Source of the DNA: Symsagittifera roscoffensis
Taxonomy: Eukaryota; Xenacoelomorpha; Acoela; Convolutidae
Length of the DNA stretch: 64,000 bases
Assembly (NCBI RefSeq): GCF_963678635.1
Contig: NC_087070.1
Location: 54,724,617 to 54,788,616 of the forward strand
Direction of reading: 5' to 3'
Positions 32,100 to 47,400 of the stretch are shown piece after piece (the stretch's first letter is position 1; each line of letters starts with the position of its first letter). Made by a program: the position numbers and the translations under genes. A model generated the notes under the pieces. It was not told where the DNA came from. It did no database searches and worked only from the letters and a program-made list of their open reading frames with translations.

Positions 32100-34500
32100 A
32101 TCAGGGTCACTTAAGTTTTACTGTTTCAGAACATTTTTTTGGAAGCAGCTGTTCACGTTTAACAATATATTTGAAGCTCTGTAGGTGCGAGTCATGCGCT
32201 AGTTTTAGTAGTAAAAACTCTCTTATATCAATGCTTAATTCATTTGCGAAACTAAAAGGCTTTCTTGTGGAACCTTGGTCTAGCGGTAAAGAACATGGAC
32301 CTCTGGACTAGACCTTGTTTTTTATTCAAAAATATTTTTGCACGGACTATCTTTTTTCTTGTATCGGATTGTCGTTTGTCTACTTATTTTTTGTTTTAGT
32401 TCCCAAAGCAATGTTTTTTCTCTGATATGATTAATTGTAACTATAAATATATAAATATAAATATATAAGTATATTGTAAATATATTCTCTTTTTTATAAT
32501 TTAACCAAATTTGTTTATGAAGAATTTCTCTTTTATTTATGCGGTTAGAAGCGTTATCAAAGCGGAAAGTTGACTTTTTTGGAATAAGAACTTGACTTCA
32601 AAATTTTTTCGAATCTGTGGTGCTGCTGATATCCTGAAAGTTAAATGTGACAACTGGCTGTCAACTCTAAGTACTACCGTTAAATGCTTCTTCTAAAGTT
32701 CTAACCATTGTATGTATAACTATTACCCTTGCTATAAGCTTCTATATTTATCTTAATATTTGTTATTGTTATCTATCTATCTATACATTTATTTATTTTT
32801 TGTTTCACTTGAGAATTGTCTAAGGAGTCCCTATGGTGACGTATTTAGGAAGTTTCTATGTTGACATAATGAACCTTTTTTAATGCATTATTTTTTGCAT
32901 GTATACCGAAAGATTTTTTTGCACGTTTAAGCAAATCGTATTTTGTAATGTCTAAGAAATTTCACTTGGCAAATGTTGAAGATCTCGCTATGTTGGCCTG
33001 TTTAATAGCCAAATCATTGCAAGGGTGAAAAGGTTTACTCAAGTTGACGTTCTAAAATCTTTTGTAGGGCGAATGCTTTATTTCTACTTTTTTCCAATCT
33101 TCGCAACGTAAAACTATTAAAATTTTGTTTCACAATTTTTTTAAGTTATTTTTTTCTCAACCCTATAGCGAGGTATTTTCAGGGTACACCCAGTAGTTGC
33201 TTATCTGGAGTTCAAGTATGACTGCTCAATTCCTTTTGTTTTTCGAGATATGGCGTTGTGTATGATTTTTAAAAATTTTTCTCAAAGGAATTAAGATATA
33301 AAGCAAGTAACCAAACTTGAAATTCTCAATTTTATAGTGGTGGTGCTGTAAGGGAACTCTCAGGGTTTGCAAGTGTGACTTCTATTTGAACTTCTCATTT
33401 TAAATTTCCGAGATGCAAGTTTTTCAGTTATTTTTTAAAGTTTCCAGTAAACTAGATTTTATCATTGTATCTCAGAACTCTGAGTATAATAACTCCTTTT
33501 TGTCGATCTCAATTTTTGCACCATGTTTATGAAAGAAGCATGTGTATCCTGTCGATTTTTGAGATTAATTTTTTTTTAATTCTGATAAAAATTAGTAGTT
33601 TTTTTAGTTATGACCATTTGGTTGAAAAATAACCTAAAAGATGACTAAAAATTTTTTTTTAATTAATGAAATGGAAAACCCTGATAGATGGCCCTGATTT
33701 AAATTACCGGTCGCATTAACTGTTGTTGTTTTGTGAATTATTTGGGAAGGTATTTTCACGTCAACAATTTTTTTGCAGCACCGTTGGTGCAATTCTTGCG
33801 CTAGTCTATCCATCTATGCTATAATTGCCCGTGTGACCCGTATCTCACCAGGTCTTAGCTTTGTTATTTTTGCATGTTTAACAAAAGAATTTCGAAAGTT
33901 TAAGCTGTATCGTATATTGCAATGATTGGGAAGTTTTTCCATTTCATGAATGCCCGGCCAATTGAAAGGCCTGAATGAAAGGTTGCAGCTATGATGCAGC
34001 GTTTATTTCGCCAAGTTTGAAATTAGCAGCCATACGGTCAGAATTATCCAGGGATTGCGGAATTGGTATCCGGTTATTAAAACCCAACACTTTATTGGTT
34101 AAGAATCTATTAATGTTTTTTTTGGTGGTTTGAATTTTTTTTCAATTCAGTTCATTTCCTTTATTAAAATGGAGGCAAACTCCTCAATTGAACAGGGAAA
34201 AGCGAAATGTAAAGTTGGCGAAAAACATTCGATCCAGTAGATTTTGTTGATCCAGTTTTCTCGAAATGGGTTAATCGATACATTATGTAATTGTGGCGTT
34301 TCAATTGACACATTTTTAAACACTCCCTATAATGACTTGTTTAAGAAAATCTCAGTATTTTGCAACATTTAAAATGATTTACTAATTTCATATTTAGCAA
34401 GGCCATCCATTACTAACTATATGTCTGTTGAAGGGTGAATGTTTTAACTGGATAGTTTTCCCCCTTATTTCGCAATGCAAGTTTTTAGTCAGGGTACACT
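32100..34500 (+). repeat. Non-monomeric module with TATC run, first internal copy
   Basis: This roughly 2-kb module interrupts the monomers. It runs from TTCACGGTTGTATC through ATCTATCTATCTATAC at about 32,770, then TGGTGACGTATTTAGGAA, and later CGGCCAATTGAAAGGCC. It recurs with TATC runs near 36,078, 39,383, 44,460 and 49,541, so five copies lie inside the array, and a diverged part of it begins right at the HYPK donor site (26,880). It is non-coding as far as I can see. Confidence 0.85.
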
Positions 34501-34590
34501 GAGGGGTTGCGATTCTGGCATTCAAGTATGACGGCTCAAAACCTTCTGTTGTTCGATATATGGCGTTTTTTTATTTTTAATTTAAAAGAA

Positions 34591-37500
34591 AAGTTAGATG
34601 TAAAAAAACTAAGCGAACTTTAAGTTCTGAAATCTAAGGCGGAGTCCTGTCAGTTACTCATTGGCGTTCCAAATCTTCCCTCTAAAACTGACTGATCAAA
34701 CTTTAATTTTGTTTCTCGAGATTTGGCGATTTTTACGTTTTTTTCAATTTTTCAAAAGAACGTAGATATAACAAAAACGAACTTGAAATTCTCAAACCTC
34801 TAGTCTTAATGCTTTCAGGGTACACCCAGGAGTTGCAAATCTGGCCTCCAGGTATCAGTGCTCATATCGTTTTGGTTTTCGAGATATGGCGTTTTTTATT
34901 ATTATTTTTTTTTTTCAAAAAAAGTGAGTTGTAAAAAAGTAACCGAACTTGAATTTCTCAACCCTATTGTTGTGTACTTTCAGGTTACTCTCAGGAGTTC
35001 AAAATCTGCCTTCCAAGTATCACTGTTCAAATCTTTTTTGGTCTTTATGACTCCTGTTTTTGTATGATTTCTTTTTTTGTTTAAAACAAAATTACAAAAC
35101 AGTATAAAACAGCATAAAACAAAACAGTAACAAAATAATGAAACTTGAATTTCTCAACCCTATGTTGGTGTGCTATCGTGGTACACCCAGGGATTGCAAT
35201 TCTTCTCTCCAAATAGGACTGCTCAATACCTATTGATTTTCGAGATGTGGACTTTTTCTATGATTTTTCCATTTTTGTTCCAAAAAACTTGAATTAGAAA
35301 AAAGCTAACAGATCTTGAAATTTTCCACCCTCTTATGGTGGGGTTCTTTCAGGGTTAATCTCAGGGTACTGTCTGGGCCTCTATCTACTACTGTCTGGGT
35401 ACAAATCAGGGGTACTGTCAAAGCCTCTATTTTTTTACTGCTCAAATCTTTCTTGTTTCCTAAATATGGCGTTTCTCATGACTTTTTCAAAACTTTCTCA
35501 AAAACAACTTAGATTTAAAAACCAGTAATTTTACTTGAAGTTCTTAATTCTATGGTGGAATGCTGCCGGGGAACAATATAGGGAAGCAAATATGCCCTCT
35601 AGTTGTATATGCTCAAATCATTTTGGTTTTCGAGATAAGGCGTTTTTTATGAAAAAGAAACCTCCTGATAGATGAGCCCAGTTTATCTTCACGGTTGTAT
35701 CAAATCAGGGTCACTAAAGTTTTACTGTTTCAGAACATTTTTTTGGAAGCAGCTGTTCACGTTCAAAAATATATAAGTATATTGTAAATATATTCTCTAT
35801 TTTATAATTTAACCAAATTTGTGAATGAAGAATTTCTCTTTTGTTCATGCGGTTAGAAGCGTTATCAAAGCGGAAAGTTAACTTTTTTGGGTTAAGAACT
35901 TGACTTTAAAATTTTTTCGAATCTGTGGTGCTGCTGATATCCTGAAAGTTAAATGTGACAACTGGCTGCCAATTCTAAGTACTACCGTTAAATGCTTCTT
36001 CTAAACTTCTAACCATTGTATGTATAACTATTACTCTTGCTATAAGCTTCTATATTTATCTTTATATTTATTATTGTTATCTATCTATCTATACACTTAT
36101 TTAATTGGTGTTTCACTTGAGACATGTCTAAGGAGTACCTATGGTGACGTATTTAGGAATTTCCTATGATGACATAATTAACCTTTTTGAATGCATTATT
36201 TTTTGCATGTATACCGAAAGATTTTTTGCACGTTTAAGCAAATCCTATTTTGTGATGTCTAAGAAATTTCACTTGGCAATTGTTGAAGATGTCGCTATGT
36301 TGGCCTGTTTAATAGCCAAATCATTGCAAGGGTGAAAAGATTTACTCAAGTTGACGTTCTAAAATCTTTTGTAAGGCGAGTGCTTTATTTCTACTTTTTT
36401 CCAAACTTCGCAACGTGAAACTATTAAAATTTTGTTTCACAATTTTTTTAACTTATTTATTTTCTCAACCCTATAGCGAGGTGTTTTCAGGGTACACCCA
36501 GTAGTTGCTTATCTGGAGTTCAAGTATGACTGCTCAATTCCTTTTGTTTTTCGAGATATGGCGTTGTGTATGATTTTTAAAAAATTTTTAACTTTCTCAA
36601 AAAGAAATTTAGATGTAAAGCAAGTAACCAAACTTGAAATTCTCAATTTTATACTGGTGGTGCTGTAAGGGAACTCTCAGGGTTTGCAAGTGTGACTTCT
36701 ATTTGAACTTCTCATTTTAAATTTCCGAGATGCAAGTTTTTCAGTTATTTTTTAAAGTTTCCAGTAAACTAGATTTTATCATTGTATCTCAGAACTCTGA
36801 GTATAATAACTCCTTTTTGTCGATCTCAACTTTTGCACCATGTTTATGAAAGAAGCATGTGTATCCTGTCGATTTTTGAGATTAAGTTTTTTTTTCAAAT
36901 CTGATAAAAATCAGTAGTTTTTAAGTTATGACCATTTGGTTGAAAAATAACCTAAAAGATGACTAAACATTTTTTTCAATTAATGAAATGTAAAACCCTG
37001 ATAGATGGCCCTGATTTAAATTACCGGTTGCATTAACTGTTGTTGTTTTGTGAATTATTTGGGAAGGTATTTTCACGTCAACAATTTTTTTGCAGCACCG
37101 TTGGTGCGATTCTTGCGCTAGTCTATCCATCTATGCTATATTTACACGTGTGACCCGTATCTCACCAGGTTTTAGCTTTGTTATTTTTGCATGTTTAACA
37201 AAAGAATTTCGCACGTTTAAGCTGTATCGTATATTGCAATGATTGGGAAGTTTTTCCATTTCATGAATGCCCGGCCAATTGAAAGGCCTGAATGAAAGGT
37301 TGCAGCTATGATGCAGTGTTTATTTCGCAAAGTTTGAAATTAGCAGCCATACGGTCAGAATTATCCAGGGATTGCGGAATTGGTATCCAGTTATTAAAAC
37401 CCAACACTTTTTTTGGTTAAGAGTCTATTAATGTTTTTTTTGGCGGTTTGAATTTTTTTCAATTCAGTTCATTTCCTTTGAAACAGGGAAAAGCGAAAAT

Positions 37501-40500
37501 GTAAAGTTGGCAAAAAACATTCGATCCAGTAGATTTTGTTGATCCAGTTTTCTCGAAATGGGTTAATCGATACATTATGTAATTGTGGCGTTTCAATTGA
37601 CAAATGTTTAAACAGTCCCTATGTTGACTTGTTTAAGAAAATCCCAGTATTTTGCAACGTTTAAAATGATTTACTAATTTCATATTTTTTTAGCAAGGCC
37701 ATCCATTACTAACTATATGTCTGTTGAAGGGTGAATGTTTTAACTGGATAGTTTTCCCCCTTATTTCGCAATGCAAGTTTTTAAAGCTGTGCGTTTTTGT
37801 GTTTATTTGACAAAATTAAAGTTTCAGCCCTCTTATGGTGTCCTATCAGGGTAACAATCAGAGGTTGCAAGTCGGACCTTCAAATTTAACTGCGAAAAGT
37901 TAGATGTAAAAAAACTAAGCGAACTTTAAGTTCTGAAATCTAAGGCGGAGTCCTGTCAGTTACTCATTGGCGTTCCAAATCTTCCCTCTAAAACTGACTG
38001 ATCAAACTTTAATTTTGTTTCTCGAGATTTGGCGATTTTTACGTTTTTTTCAATTTTTCAAAAGAACGTAGATATAACAAAAACGAACTTGAAATTCTCA
38101 AACCTCTAGTCTTAATGCTTTCAGGGTACACCCAGGAGTTGCAAATCTGGCCTCCAGGTATCAGTGCTCATATCGTTTTGGTTTTCGAGATATGGCGTTT
38201 TTTATTATTATTTTTTTTTTCAAAAAAAGTGAGTTGTAAAAAAGTAACCGAACTTGAATTTCTCAACCCTATTGTTGTGTACTTTCAGGTTACTCTCAGG
38301 AGTTCAAAATCTGCCTTCCAAGTATCACTGTTCAAATCTTTTTTGGTCTTTATGACTCCTGTTTTTGTATGATTTCTTTTTTTGTTTAAAACAAAATTAC
38401 AAAACAGTATAAAACAGCATAAAACAAAACAGTAACAAAATAATGAAACTTGAATTTCTCAACCCTATGTTGGTGTGCTATCGTGGTACACCCAGGGATT
38501 GCAATTCTTCTCTCCAAATGTGACTGCTCAATACCTATTGATTTTCGAGATGTGGACTTTTTCTATGATTTTTCCATTTTTGTTCCAAAAAACTTGAATT
38601 AGAAAAAAGCTAACAGATCTTGAAATTTTCCACCCTCTTATGATGGGGTTCTTTCAGGGTTAATCTCAGGGTACTGTCTGGGCCTCTATCTACTACTGTC
38701 TGGGTACAAATCAGGGGTACTGTCAAAGCCTCTATTTTTTTACTGCTCAAATCTTTCTTGTTTCCTAAATATGGCGTTTCTCATGACTTTTTCAAAACTT
38801 TCTCAAAAACAACTTAGATTTAAAAACCAGTAATTTTACTTGAAGTTCTTAATTCTATGGTGGAATGCTGCCGGGGAACAATATAGGGAAGCAAATATGC
38901 CCTCTAGTTGTATATGCTCAAATCATTTTGGTTTTCGAGATAAGGCGTTTTTTATGAAAAAGAAACCTCCTGATAGATGAGCCCAGTTTATCTTCACGGT
39001 TGTATCAAATCAGGGTCACTAAAGTTTTACTGTTTCAGATCATTTTTTTGGAAGCAGCTGTTCACGTTCAAAAATATATAAGTATATTGTAAATATATTC
39101 TCTATTTTATAATTTAACCAAATTTGTGAATGAAGAATTTCTCTTTTGTTCATGCGGTTAGAAGCGTTATCAAAGCGGAAAGTTAACTTTTTTGGGTTAA
39201 GAACTTGACTTTAAAATTTTTTCGAATCTGTGGTGCTGCTGATATCCTGAAAGTTAAATGTGACAACTGGCTGCCAATTCTAAGTACTACCGTTAAATGC
39301 TTCTTCTAAACTTCTAACCATTGTATGTATAACTATTACTCTTGCTATAAGCTTCTATATTTATCTTTATATTTATTATTGTTATCTATCTATCTATACA
39401 CTTATTTAATTGGTGTTTCACTTGAGACATGTCTAAGGAGTACCTATGGTGACGTATTTAGGAATTTCCTATGATGACATAATTAACCTTTTTGAATGCA
39501 TTATTTTTTGCATGTATACCGAAAGATTTTTTGCACGTTTAAGCAAATCCTATTTTGTGATGTCTAAGAAATTTCACTTGGCAATTGTTGAAGATGTCGC
39601 TATGTTGGCCTGTTTAATAGCCAAATCATTGCAAGGGTGAAAAGATTTACTCAAGTTGACGTTCTAAAATCTTTTGTAAGGCGAGTGCTTTATTTCTACT
39701 TTTTTCCAAACTTCGCAACGTGAAACTATTAAAATTTTGTTTCACAATTTTTTTAACTTATTTATTTTCTCAACCCTATAGCGAGGTGTTTTCAGGGTAC
39801 ACCCAGTAGTTGCTTATCTGGAGTTCAAGTATGACTGCTCAATTCCTTTTGTTTTTCGAGATATGGCGTTGTGTATGATTTTTAAAAAATTTTTAACTTT
39901 CTCAAAAAGAAATTTAGATGTAAAGCAAGTAACCAAACTTGAAATTCTCAATTTTATACTGGTGGTGCTGTAAGGGAACTCTCAGGGTTTGCAAGTGTGA
40001 CTTCTATTTGAACTTCTCATTTTAAATTTCCGAGATGCAAGTTTTTCAGTTATTTTTTAAAGTTTCCAGTAAACTAGATTTTATCATTGTATCTCAGAAC
40101 TCTGAGTATAATAACTCCTTTTTGTCGATCTCAACTTTTGCACCATGTTTATGAAAGAAGCATGTGTATCCTGTTGATTTTTGAGATTAAGTTTTTTTTT
40201 CAAATCTGTTAAAAATCAGTAGTTTTTAAGTTATGACCATTTGGTTGAAAAATAACCTAAAAGATGACTAAACATTTTTTTCAATTAATGAAATGTAAAA
40301 CCCTGATAGATGGCCCTGATTTAAATTACCGGTTGCATTAACTGTTGTTGTTTTGTGAATTATTTGGGAAGGTATTTTCACGTCAACAATTTTTTTGCAG
40401 CACCGTTGGTGCGATTCTTGCGCTAGTCTATCCATCTATGCTATATTTACACGTGTGACCCGTATCTCACCAGGTTTTAGCTTTGTTATTTTTGCATGTT

Positions 40501-41200
40501 TAACAAAAGAATTTCGCACGTTTAAGCTGTATCGTATATTGCAATGATTGGGAAGTTTTTCCATTTCATGAATGCCCGGCCAATTGAAAGGCCTGAATGA
40601 AAGGTTGCAGCTATGATGCAGTGTTTATTTCGCAAAGTTTGAAATTAGCAGCCATACGGTCAGAATTATCCAGGGATTGCGGAATTGGTATCCAGTTATT
40701 AAAACCCAACACTTTTTTTGGTTAAGAGTCTATTAATGTTTTTTTTGGCGGTTTGAATTTTTTTCAATTCAGTTCATTTCCTTTGAAACAGGGAAAAGCG
40801 AAAATGTAAAGTTGGCAAAAAACATTCGATCCAGTAGATTTTGTTGATCCAGTTTTCTCGAAATGGGTTAATCGATACATTATGTAATTGTGGCGTTTCA
40901 ATTGACAAATGTTTAAACAGTCCCTATGTTGACTTGTTTAAGAAAATCCCAGTATTTTGCAACGTTTAAAATGATTTACTAATTTCATATTTTTTTAGCA
41001 AGGCCATCCATTACTAACTATATGTCTGTTGAAGGGTGAATGTTTTAACTGGATAGTTTTCCCCCTTATTTCGCAATGCAAGTTTTTAAAGCTGTGCGTT
41101 TTTGTGTTTATTTGACAAAATTAAAGTTTCAGCCCTCTTATGGTGTCCTATCAGGGTAACAATCAGAGGTTGCAAGTCGGACCTTCAAATTTAACTGCTC
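34591..41200 (+). repeat. 3.3-kb higher-order repeat, two near-identical copies
   Basis: Copy 1 is about 34,591-37,895 and copy 2 about 37,896-41,200. The small open frame at 36,141-36,335 recurs unchanged at 39,446-39,640, exactly 3,305 bp later. The junction is sharp: copy 1 stops after TTCAAATTTAACTGC at 37,893 and copy 2 begins at GAAAAGTTAGATG. Differences are rare, so the duplication is recent. Confidence 0.95.
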
Positions 41201-41439
41201 AAATTAGTTTTGTTTTGAGATAAGGCGTTTTTTCGAGTTTTTTTTTATACAGAACTTAAGTTTCTAAGCGCGATTCCGGGTTATTCGCAGGTTACGCTAA
41301 TGAGTTGCAGTTTGGCCTTTGAAATTTGACTGCTCAATTGCTTTTCGAGATATGGCGTTTTTCATGATTTTTTCAAAAAATCAGATATGGAAAAATATAA
41401 CAAATTGAAATTCTCAAACTTATGGTGGGTTCCTTTTAG

Positions 41440-44400
41440 GATACGATGAACCTGCAATTCCGCCCTGCAAATATGACTGCTCAAACCCTTTTGGTTTTCG
41501 AGAATTGGAGTTTTTATGGTTTTTCTGTTTTTTTCTCAAAAAACGCAGATTTGAAAAAATCTAGCAGAACTTGGAACTCTCAACCGTATGGTGAGGTGAT
41601 CTCAATGAACACTCAAAATGGAAAATTCTGCCTCAAAAATTACTGCTCAAACTTGTCTGATTTTATATCGTATATTGTAATGCATAAGAAATTTCACATG
41701 GCACATGTTTAAGAAGTTGCTATGTTGGTCTGTTAAATTTACGTTTTAAAATCTGTTGTAGGCGAATGCTTTAACTCTTCATTTTTTCAATACTCGCAAC
41801 GTAAAACTATCAAGTTTTTTTTTTCACAATTGATTTAACTAGATATGTTTTTCTCAACCTTATAATGGGGTGCTTTCGGGGTATCCCCAGGGCTAGCCTA
41901 TCTGGCGTCCAAGTATGACTGCTCGAATCCTTTTGATTTTCAAGATCGCGTTTCTTATGATTTTTTTATTAAACAAAAAAGATAGATATAAAATAAAGTA
42001 ACTGAACTTAAGTTTCTCAACCCTATACTGGCGTGCTGTCAGAGTGAAGTCAGGGTTTGTGAATCTGGCGTCAAAGGATGACTGCTCAAACCCTTATGGT
42101 TTTCGAGATATGGCGTTTATTATGATTTTTTCATTTTTTTCAAAAAAAAGTTTTGATAAGAATAAAGTTACCGAAATGCATTTTATGATGTTTCATTTTT
42201 TTCAAAAAAACTTGGTGAAATTAAGTAAAAGAACTTGAATTTTTAGCTTTATTGTGGCGTGCTATCAGCTTGAAATCAGGGGTTACCACTATGGCGTCAA
42301 AGTATGAATGCTCAAATTTTTTTGGGTTTATAGATATGGCGTTTTTTCTGAAATTTTTTTCATAAAAAAACAGATATAAAATACATTGACCGAACTTCTC
42401 AACCCTATAGTGGCATGTTCTTAGATTGAACTCTGGGGTTGTGAATATGGCGTCAGAGGATGTTTGCTCAAGTTCTTTTGGTTTTCGAGAAATGGCGTTT
42501 TTTATGATTTTTTCGTTTTTTTCTCAAAAAAAAATGAGATATAAAATTAAGTAACCGAATTTGAGTTTCTCACATCAATTGTGGCGTGCTGTCAGGGTAC
42601 GATCAGGGGTTGCGATTCTGGCATTCAAGTATGACGGCTCAAAACCTCCTGTTGTTCGATATATGGCGTTTTTTTTTATTTTTAATTTAAAAGAAAAGTT
42701 AGATGTAAAAAAACTAAGCGAACTTCAAGTTCTGAACTCTAAGGCGGAGTCCTGTCAGTTACGCGTTGGCGTTCCAAATCTTCCCTCTAAATCTGACTGA
42801 TCAAATTTTAATTTTGTTTCTCGAGATTTGGCGATTTTTAAGTTTTTTCAATTTTTCAAAAGAACGTAGATATAACAAAAACGAACTTGAAATTCTCAAA
42901 CCTCTAGTCTTGATGCTTTCAGAGTACACCCAGGAGTTGCAAATCTGGCCTCCAGGTATCACTGCTCATATCGTTTTGTTTTTCAAGATATGGCGTTGTT
43001 TATTATTTTTTTTTTTTTCAAAAAAAAGTGAGTTGTAAAAAAGTAACCGAACTTGGATTTCTCAACCCTATTGTTGTGTACTTTCAGGTTACTCTCAGGA
43101 GTTCAAAATCTGCCATCCAAGTATCACTGTTCAAATCTTTTTTTGGTCTTTATGACTCCTGTTTTTGAATGATTTCTTTAAAACGAAATTACAAAACAGT
43201 ATAAAACAGCATAAAACAAAACAGTAACAAAATTAATGAAACTTGAATTTCTCAACCCTATGTTGGTGTGCTGTCGGGGTACACCCAGGGATTGCAATTT
43301 TTCTCTCCAAATGTCACTGCTCAATACCTTTTGATTTTTTAATGATTTTTCCATTTTTGTTCCAAAAAACTTGAATTAGAAAAAAGCTAACAGATCTTGA
43401 AATTTTCCACCCTCTAATGGTGTAGTTCTTTCAGGGTACATTCAGGGTTAATCTCAGGGTACTGTTTGGGCCTCTATCTACTACTTATCGGGGTACAAAT
43501 CAGGGGTACTGTCAAAGCCTCTATTTTTTACTGCTCAAATCTTTCTTGTTTCCTAAATATGGCGTTTCTCATGACTTTTTTAAAACTTTCTCAAAAACAA
43601 CTTAGATTTAAAAACCAGTAATTTAACTTGAAGTCCTTAACCCTATGGTGGGATGCTGCCAGGGAACAATATAGGGAAGCAAATCTGCCCTCTAATTGTA
43701 TATGCTCAAATCATTTTGGTTTTCGAGATAAGGCGTTTTTTATGAAAAAGAAACCTCCTGATAGATGAGCCCAGTTTATCTTCACGGTTGTATCAAATCA
43801 GGGTCACTAAAGTTTTACTGTTTCAGAACATTTTTTTGGAAGCAGCTGTTCACGTTCAACAATATATTTGAAGCTCTGTAGGTGCGAGTCATGCGCTAGT
43901 TTTAGTAGTAAAAACTCTCTTATATCAATGCTTAATTCATTTGCGAAACTAAAAGGCTTTCTTGTGGAACCTTGGTCTAGTGGTAAAGAACATGGAGCTC
44001 TGGAATAGACCTTGTTTTTTTTAAAAATATTTTTGCACGGACTATCTTTTTTCTTGTATCGGAATGTCGTTTGTCTGCTTATTTTTTGTTTTAGTTCCCA
44101 AAGCAATGTTTTTTCTCTGATATGATTACTTGTAAATAGAAATATATAAATATAAATATATAAATACATTGTAAATACATTCTCTATTTTATAATTTAAC
44201 CAAATTTGTTTTTGAAGAATTTCTCTTTTTTATGCGATTAGAAGCGTTATCAAAGCGGAACGTTGACTTTTTTTGGGTTAAGAACTTGACTTTAAAATTT
44301 TTTCGAATCTGTGGTGCTGCTGATATCCTGAAAATTAAATGTGACAACTGGCTGCCAATTCTAAGTACTACCGTTAAATGCTTCTTCTAGAGTTCTAACC

Positions 44401-47400
44401 ATTGTATGTATAACTATTACCCTTGCTATAAGCTTCTATATTTATCTTTATATTTATTATTGTTATCTATCTATCTATACATTTATTTAATTGGCGTTTT
44501 TTTTAAGACACGTCTAGGGAGTCCCTATGGTGACGTATTTAGGAAGTTCCTATGTTGACATAATGAACCTTTTTGAATGCATTATTTTTTGCATGTATAC
44601 CGAGAGATTTTTTTGCACGTTTAAGCAAATCGTATTTTGTAATGTCTAAGAAATTTCACTTGGCAAATGTTGAAGATGTCGCTATGTTGGCCTGTTTAAT
44701 AGCCAAATCATTGCAAGGGTGAAAAGGTTTACTCAAGTTGACGTTCTAAAATCTTTTGTAGGGCGAATGCTTTATTTCTACTTTTTTCCAATCTTCGCAA
44801 CGTAAAACTATTAAAATTTTGTTTCACAATTTTTTTAACTAATTTTTTTTCTCAACCCTATAGCGAGGTGTTTGCAGGGTACACCCAGTAGTTGCACATC
44901 TGCAGTTCAAGTATGACTGCTCAATTCCTTTTGTTTTTCGAGATATGGCGTTGTGTATGATTATTAAAAAATTTTCTCAAAAAGAAATTTAGATATAAAG
45001 CAAGTAACCAAACTTGAAATTCTCAATTTTATAGTGGTGGTGCTGTAAGGGAACTCTCAGGGTTTGCAAGTGTGACTTCTACTTGAACTTCTCATTTTAA
45101 ATTTCCGAGATGCAAGTTTTTCAGTTATTTTTTCAAGTTTCCAGTAAACTAGATTTTATCATTGTATCTCAGAACTCTGAGTATAATAACTCCTTTTTGT
45201 CGATCTCAACTTTTGCACCATGTTTATGAAAGAATCATGTGTATCCTGTCGATTTTTGAGACCTGATAAAAATCAGTAGTTTTACAATTATGACCATTTG
45301 GTTGAAAAACAACCTAAAAGATGACTAAATTTTTTTTTCAATTAATGAAATGGAAACCCCTGATAGATGGCCCTGATTTAAATTACCGGTTGCATTAACT
45401 GTTATTGTTTTGTGAATTATTTGGGAAGGTATTTTCACGTCAACAATTTTTTTGCAGCACCGTTGGTGCAATTCTTGCGCTAGTCTATCCATCTATGCTA
45501 TAATTGCCCGTGTGACCCGTATCTCACCAGGTCTTAGCTTTGTTATTTTTGCATGTTTAACAAAAGAATTTCGAAAGTTTAAGCTGTATCGTATATTGCA
45601 ATGATTGGGAAGTTTTTCCATTTCATGAATGCCCGGCCAATTGAAAGGCCTGAATGAAAGGTTGCAGCTATGATGCAGTGTTTATTTCGCAAAGTTTGAA
45701 ATTAGCAGCCATACGGTCAGAATTATCCAGGGATTGCGGAATTGGTATCCAGTTATTAAAACCCAACACTTTTTTTAGTTTAGAGTCGATTAATGTTTTT
45801 TTTAGGCGGTTTGATTTTTTTTTCCAATTCAGTTCATTTCCTTTGTTAAAATGGAGGCAAACTCCACAATTGAACATGGAAAAGCGAAAATGTAAAGTTG
45901 GCGAAAAACGTTCGATCTAGTAGATTTTGTTTACCCAGTTTTCTCGAAATGGATTAATCGATACATTATGTAATTGGCGTTTCAATTGACACATGTTTGA
46001 ACAGTGCCTATGTTGACTTGTTTAATAAAATCCCAGTGTTTTGCAACATTAAAAATGATTTACTTATTTCAACATTTTTTAGCAAGGCCATCCATTACTA
46101 ACTTTATGTCTGTTGAAGGGTGAATGTTTTAACTGGATAGTTTTCCCCTTATTTCGCAATGCAAGTTTTTAAAGCTGTGCGTTTCTGTGTTTGTTTGACA
46201 AAATTAAAGTTTCAGCCCTCTTATGGTGTGCTATCAGGGTAACAATCAGAGGTTGCAAGTCGGACCTTCAAATTTAACTGCTCAAATTCGTTTGGTTGAG
46301 ATAAGGCGTTTTTTCGAGTTATTTTTAAATAAAACTTAGATTACAGAACATAAGTTTCTAAGCGCGATTCCGGATTTTTCGCAGGGTACGCTAATGAGTT
46401 GCAGTTTGGTCTTTGAAATTTGACTGCTCAATTGCTTTTCGAGATATGGCGTTTTTCATGATTTTTTCAAAAAATCAGATATGGAAAAATATAACTTGAA
46501 ATTCTCAAACTTATGGTGGGTTCCTTTTAGGATACGATGAACCTGCAATTCCGCCCTGCAAATATGACTGCTCAAACCCTTTTGGTTTTCGAGAATTGGA
46601 GTTTTTATGGTTTTTCTGTTTTTTTTCTCAAAAAACGCAGATTTGAAAAAATCTAGCAGAACTTGGAACTCTCAACCGTATGGTGAGGTGATCTCAATGA
46701 ACACTCAAAATGGAAAATTCTGCGTCAAAAATTACTGCTCAAACTTGTCTGATTTTATATCGTATATTGTAATGCATAGGAAATTTCACATGGCACATGT
46801 TTAAGAAGTTGCTATGTTGGTCTGTTAAATTTACGTTTTAAAATCTGTTGTAGGCGAATGCTTTAACTCTTCATTTTTTCAATACTCGCAACGTAAAACT
46901 ATCAAGTTTTTGTTTCACAATTGATTCAACTAAATATGTTTTTCTCAACCTTATAATGGGGTGCTTTCGGGGTATACCCAGGGCTAGCCTATCTGGCGTC
47001 CAAGTATGACTGCTCGAATCCTTTTGATTTTCAAGATCGCGATTCTTATGATTTTTTTATTAAACAAAAAAGATAGATATAAAATAAAGTAACTGAACTT
47101 AAGTTTCTCAACCCTATACTGGCGTGCTGTCAGAGTGAAGTCAGGGTTTGTGAATCTGGCGTCAAAGGATGACTGCTCAAACCCTTATGGTTTTCGAGAT
47201 ATGGCGTTTATTATGATTTTTTCATTTTTTTCAAGTTACCGAAATGCATTTTATGATGTTTCATTTTTTTCAAAAAAACTTGGTGAAATTAAGTAAAAGA
47301 ACTTGAATTTTTAGCCTTATTGTGGCGTGCTATCAGCTTGAAATCAGGGGTTACCACTATGGCGTCAAAGTATGAATGCTCAAATTTTTTTGGGTTTATA

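Noticed and set aside
32270-32330. tRNA-like GGTCTAGCGGTAAAGA with an A-box look in the array module (also near 43,975 and 49,065)
   Set aside because: No B-box, acceptor stem or cloverleaf follows; the bases next to it are A+T-rich module sequence. Not a tRNA gene, and no SINE structure can be shown.
27975-43038. Many small plus-strand ORFs beginning Met-Ala-Phe or similar and rich in Phe/Lys
   Set aside because: They are translations of the satellite monomer (ATGGCG box, T-run, A-run) and shift with monomer indels.
45654-45920. ORF beginning MKGCSYDAVF inside the 5-kb unit
   Set aside because: Not kept open in the other module copies (33.9, 37.3, 40.6 and 50.7 kb); no family pattern recognised.
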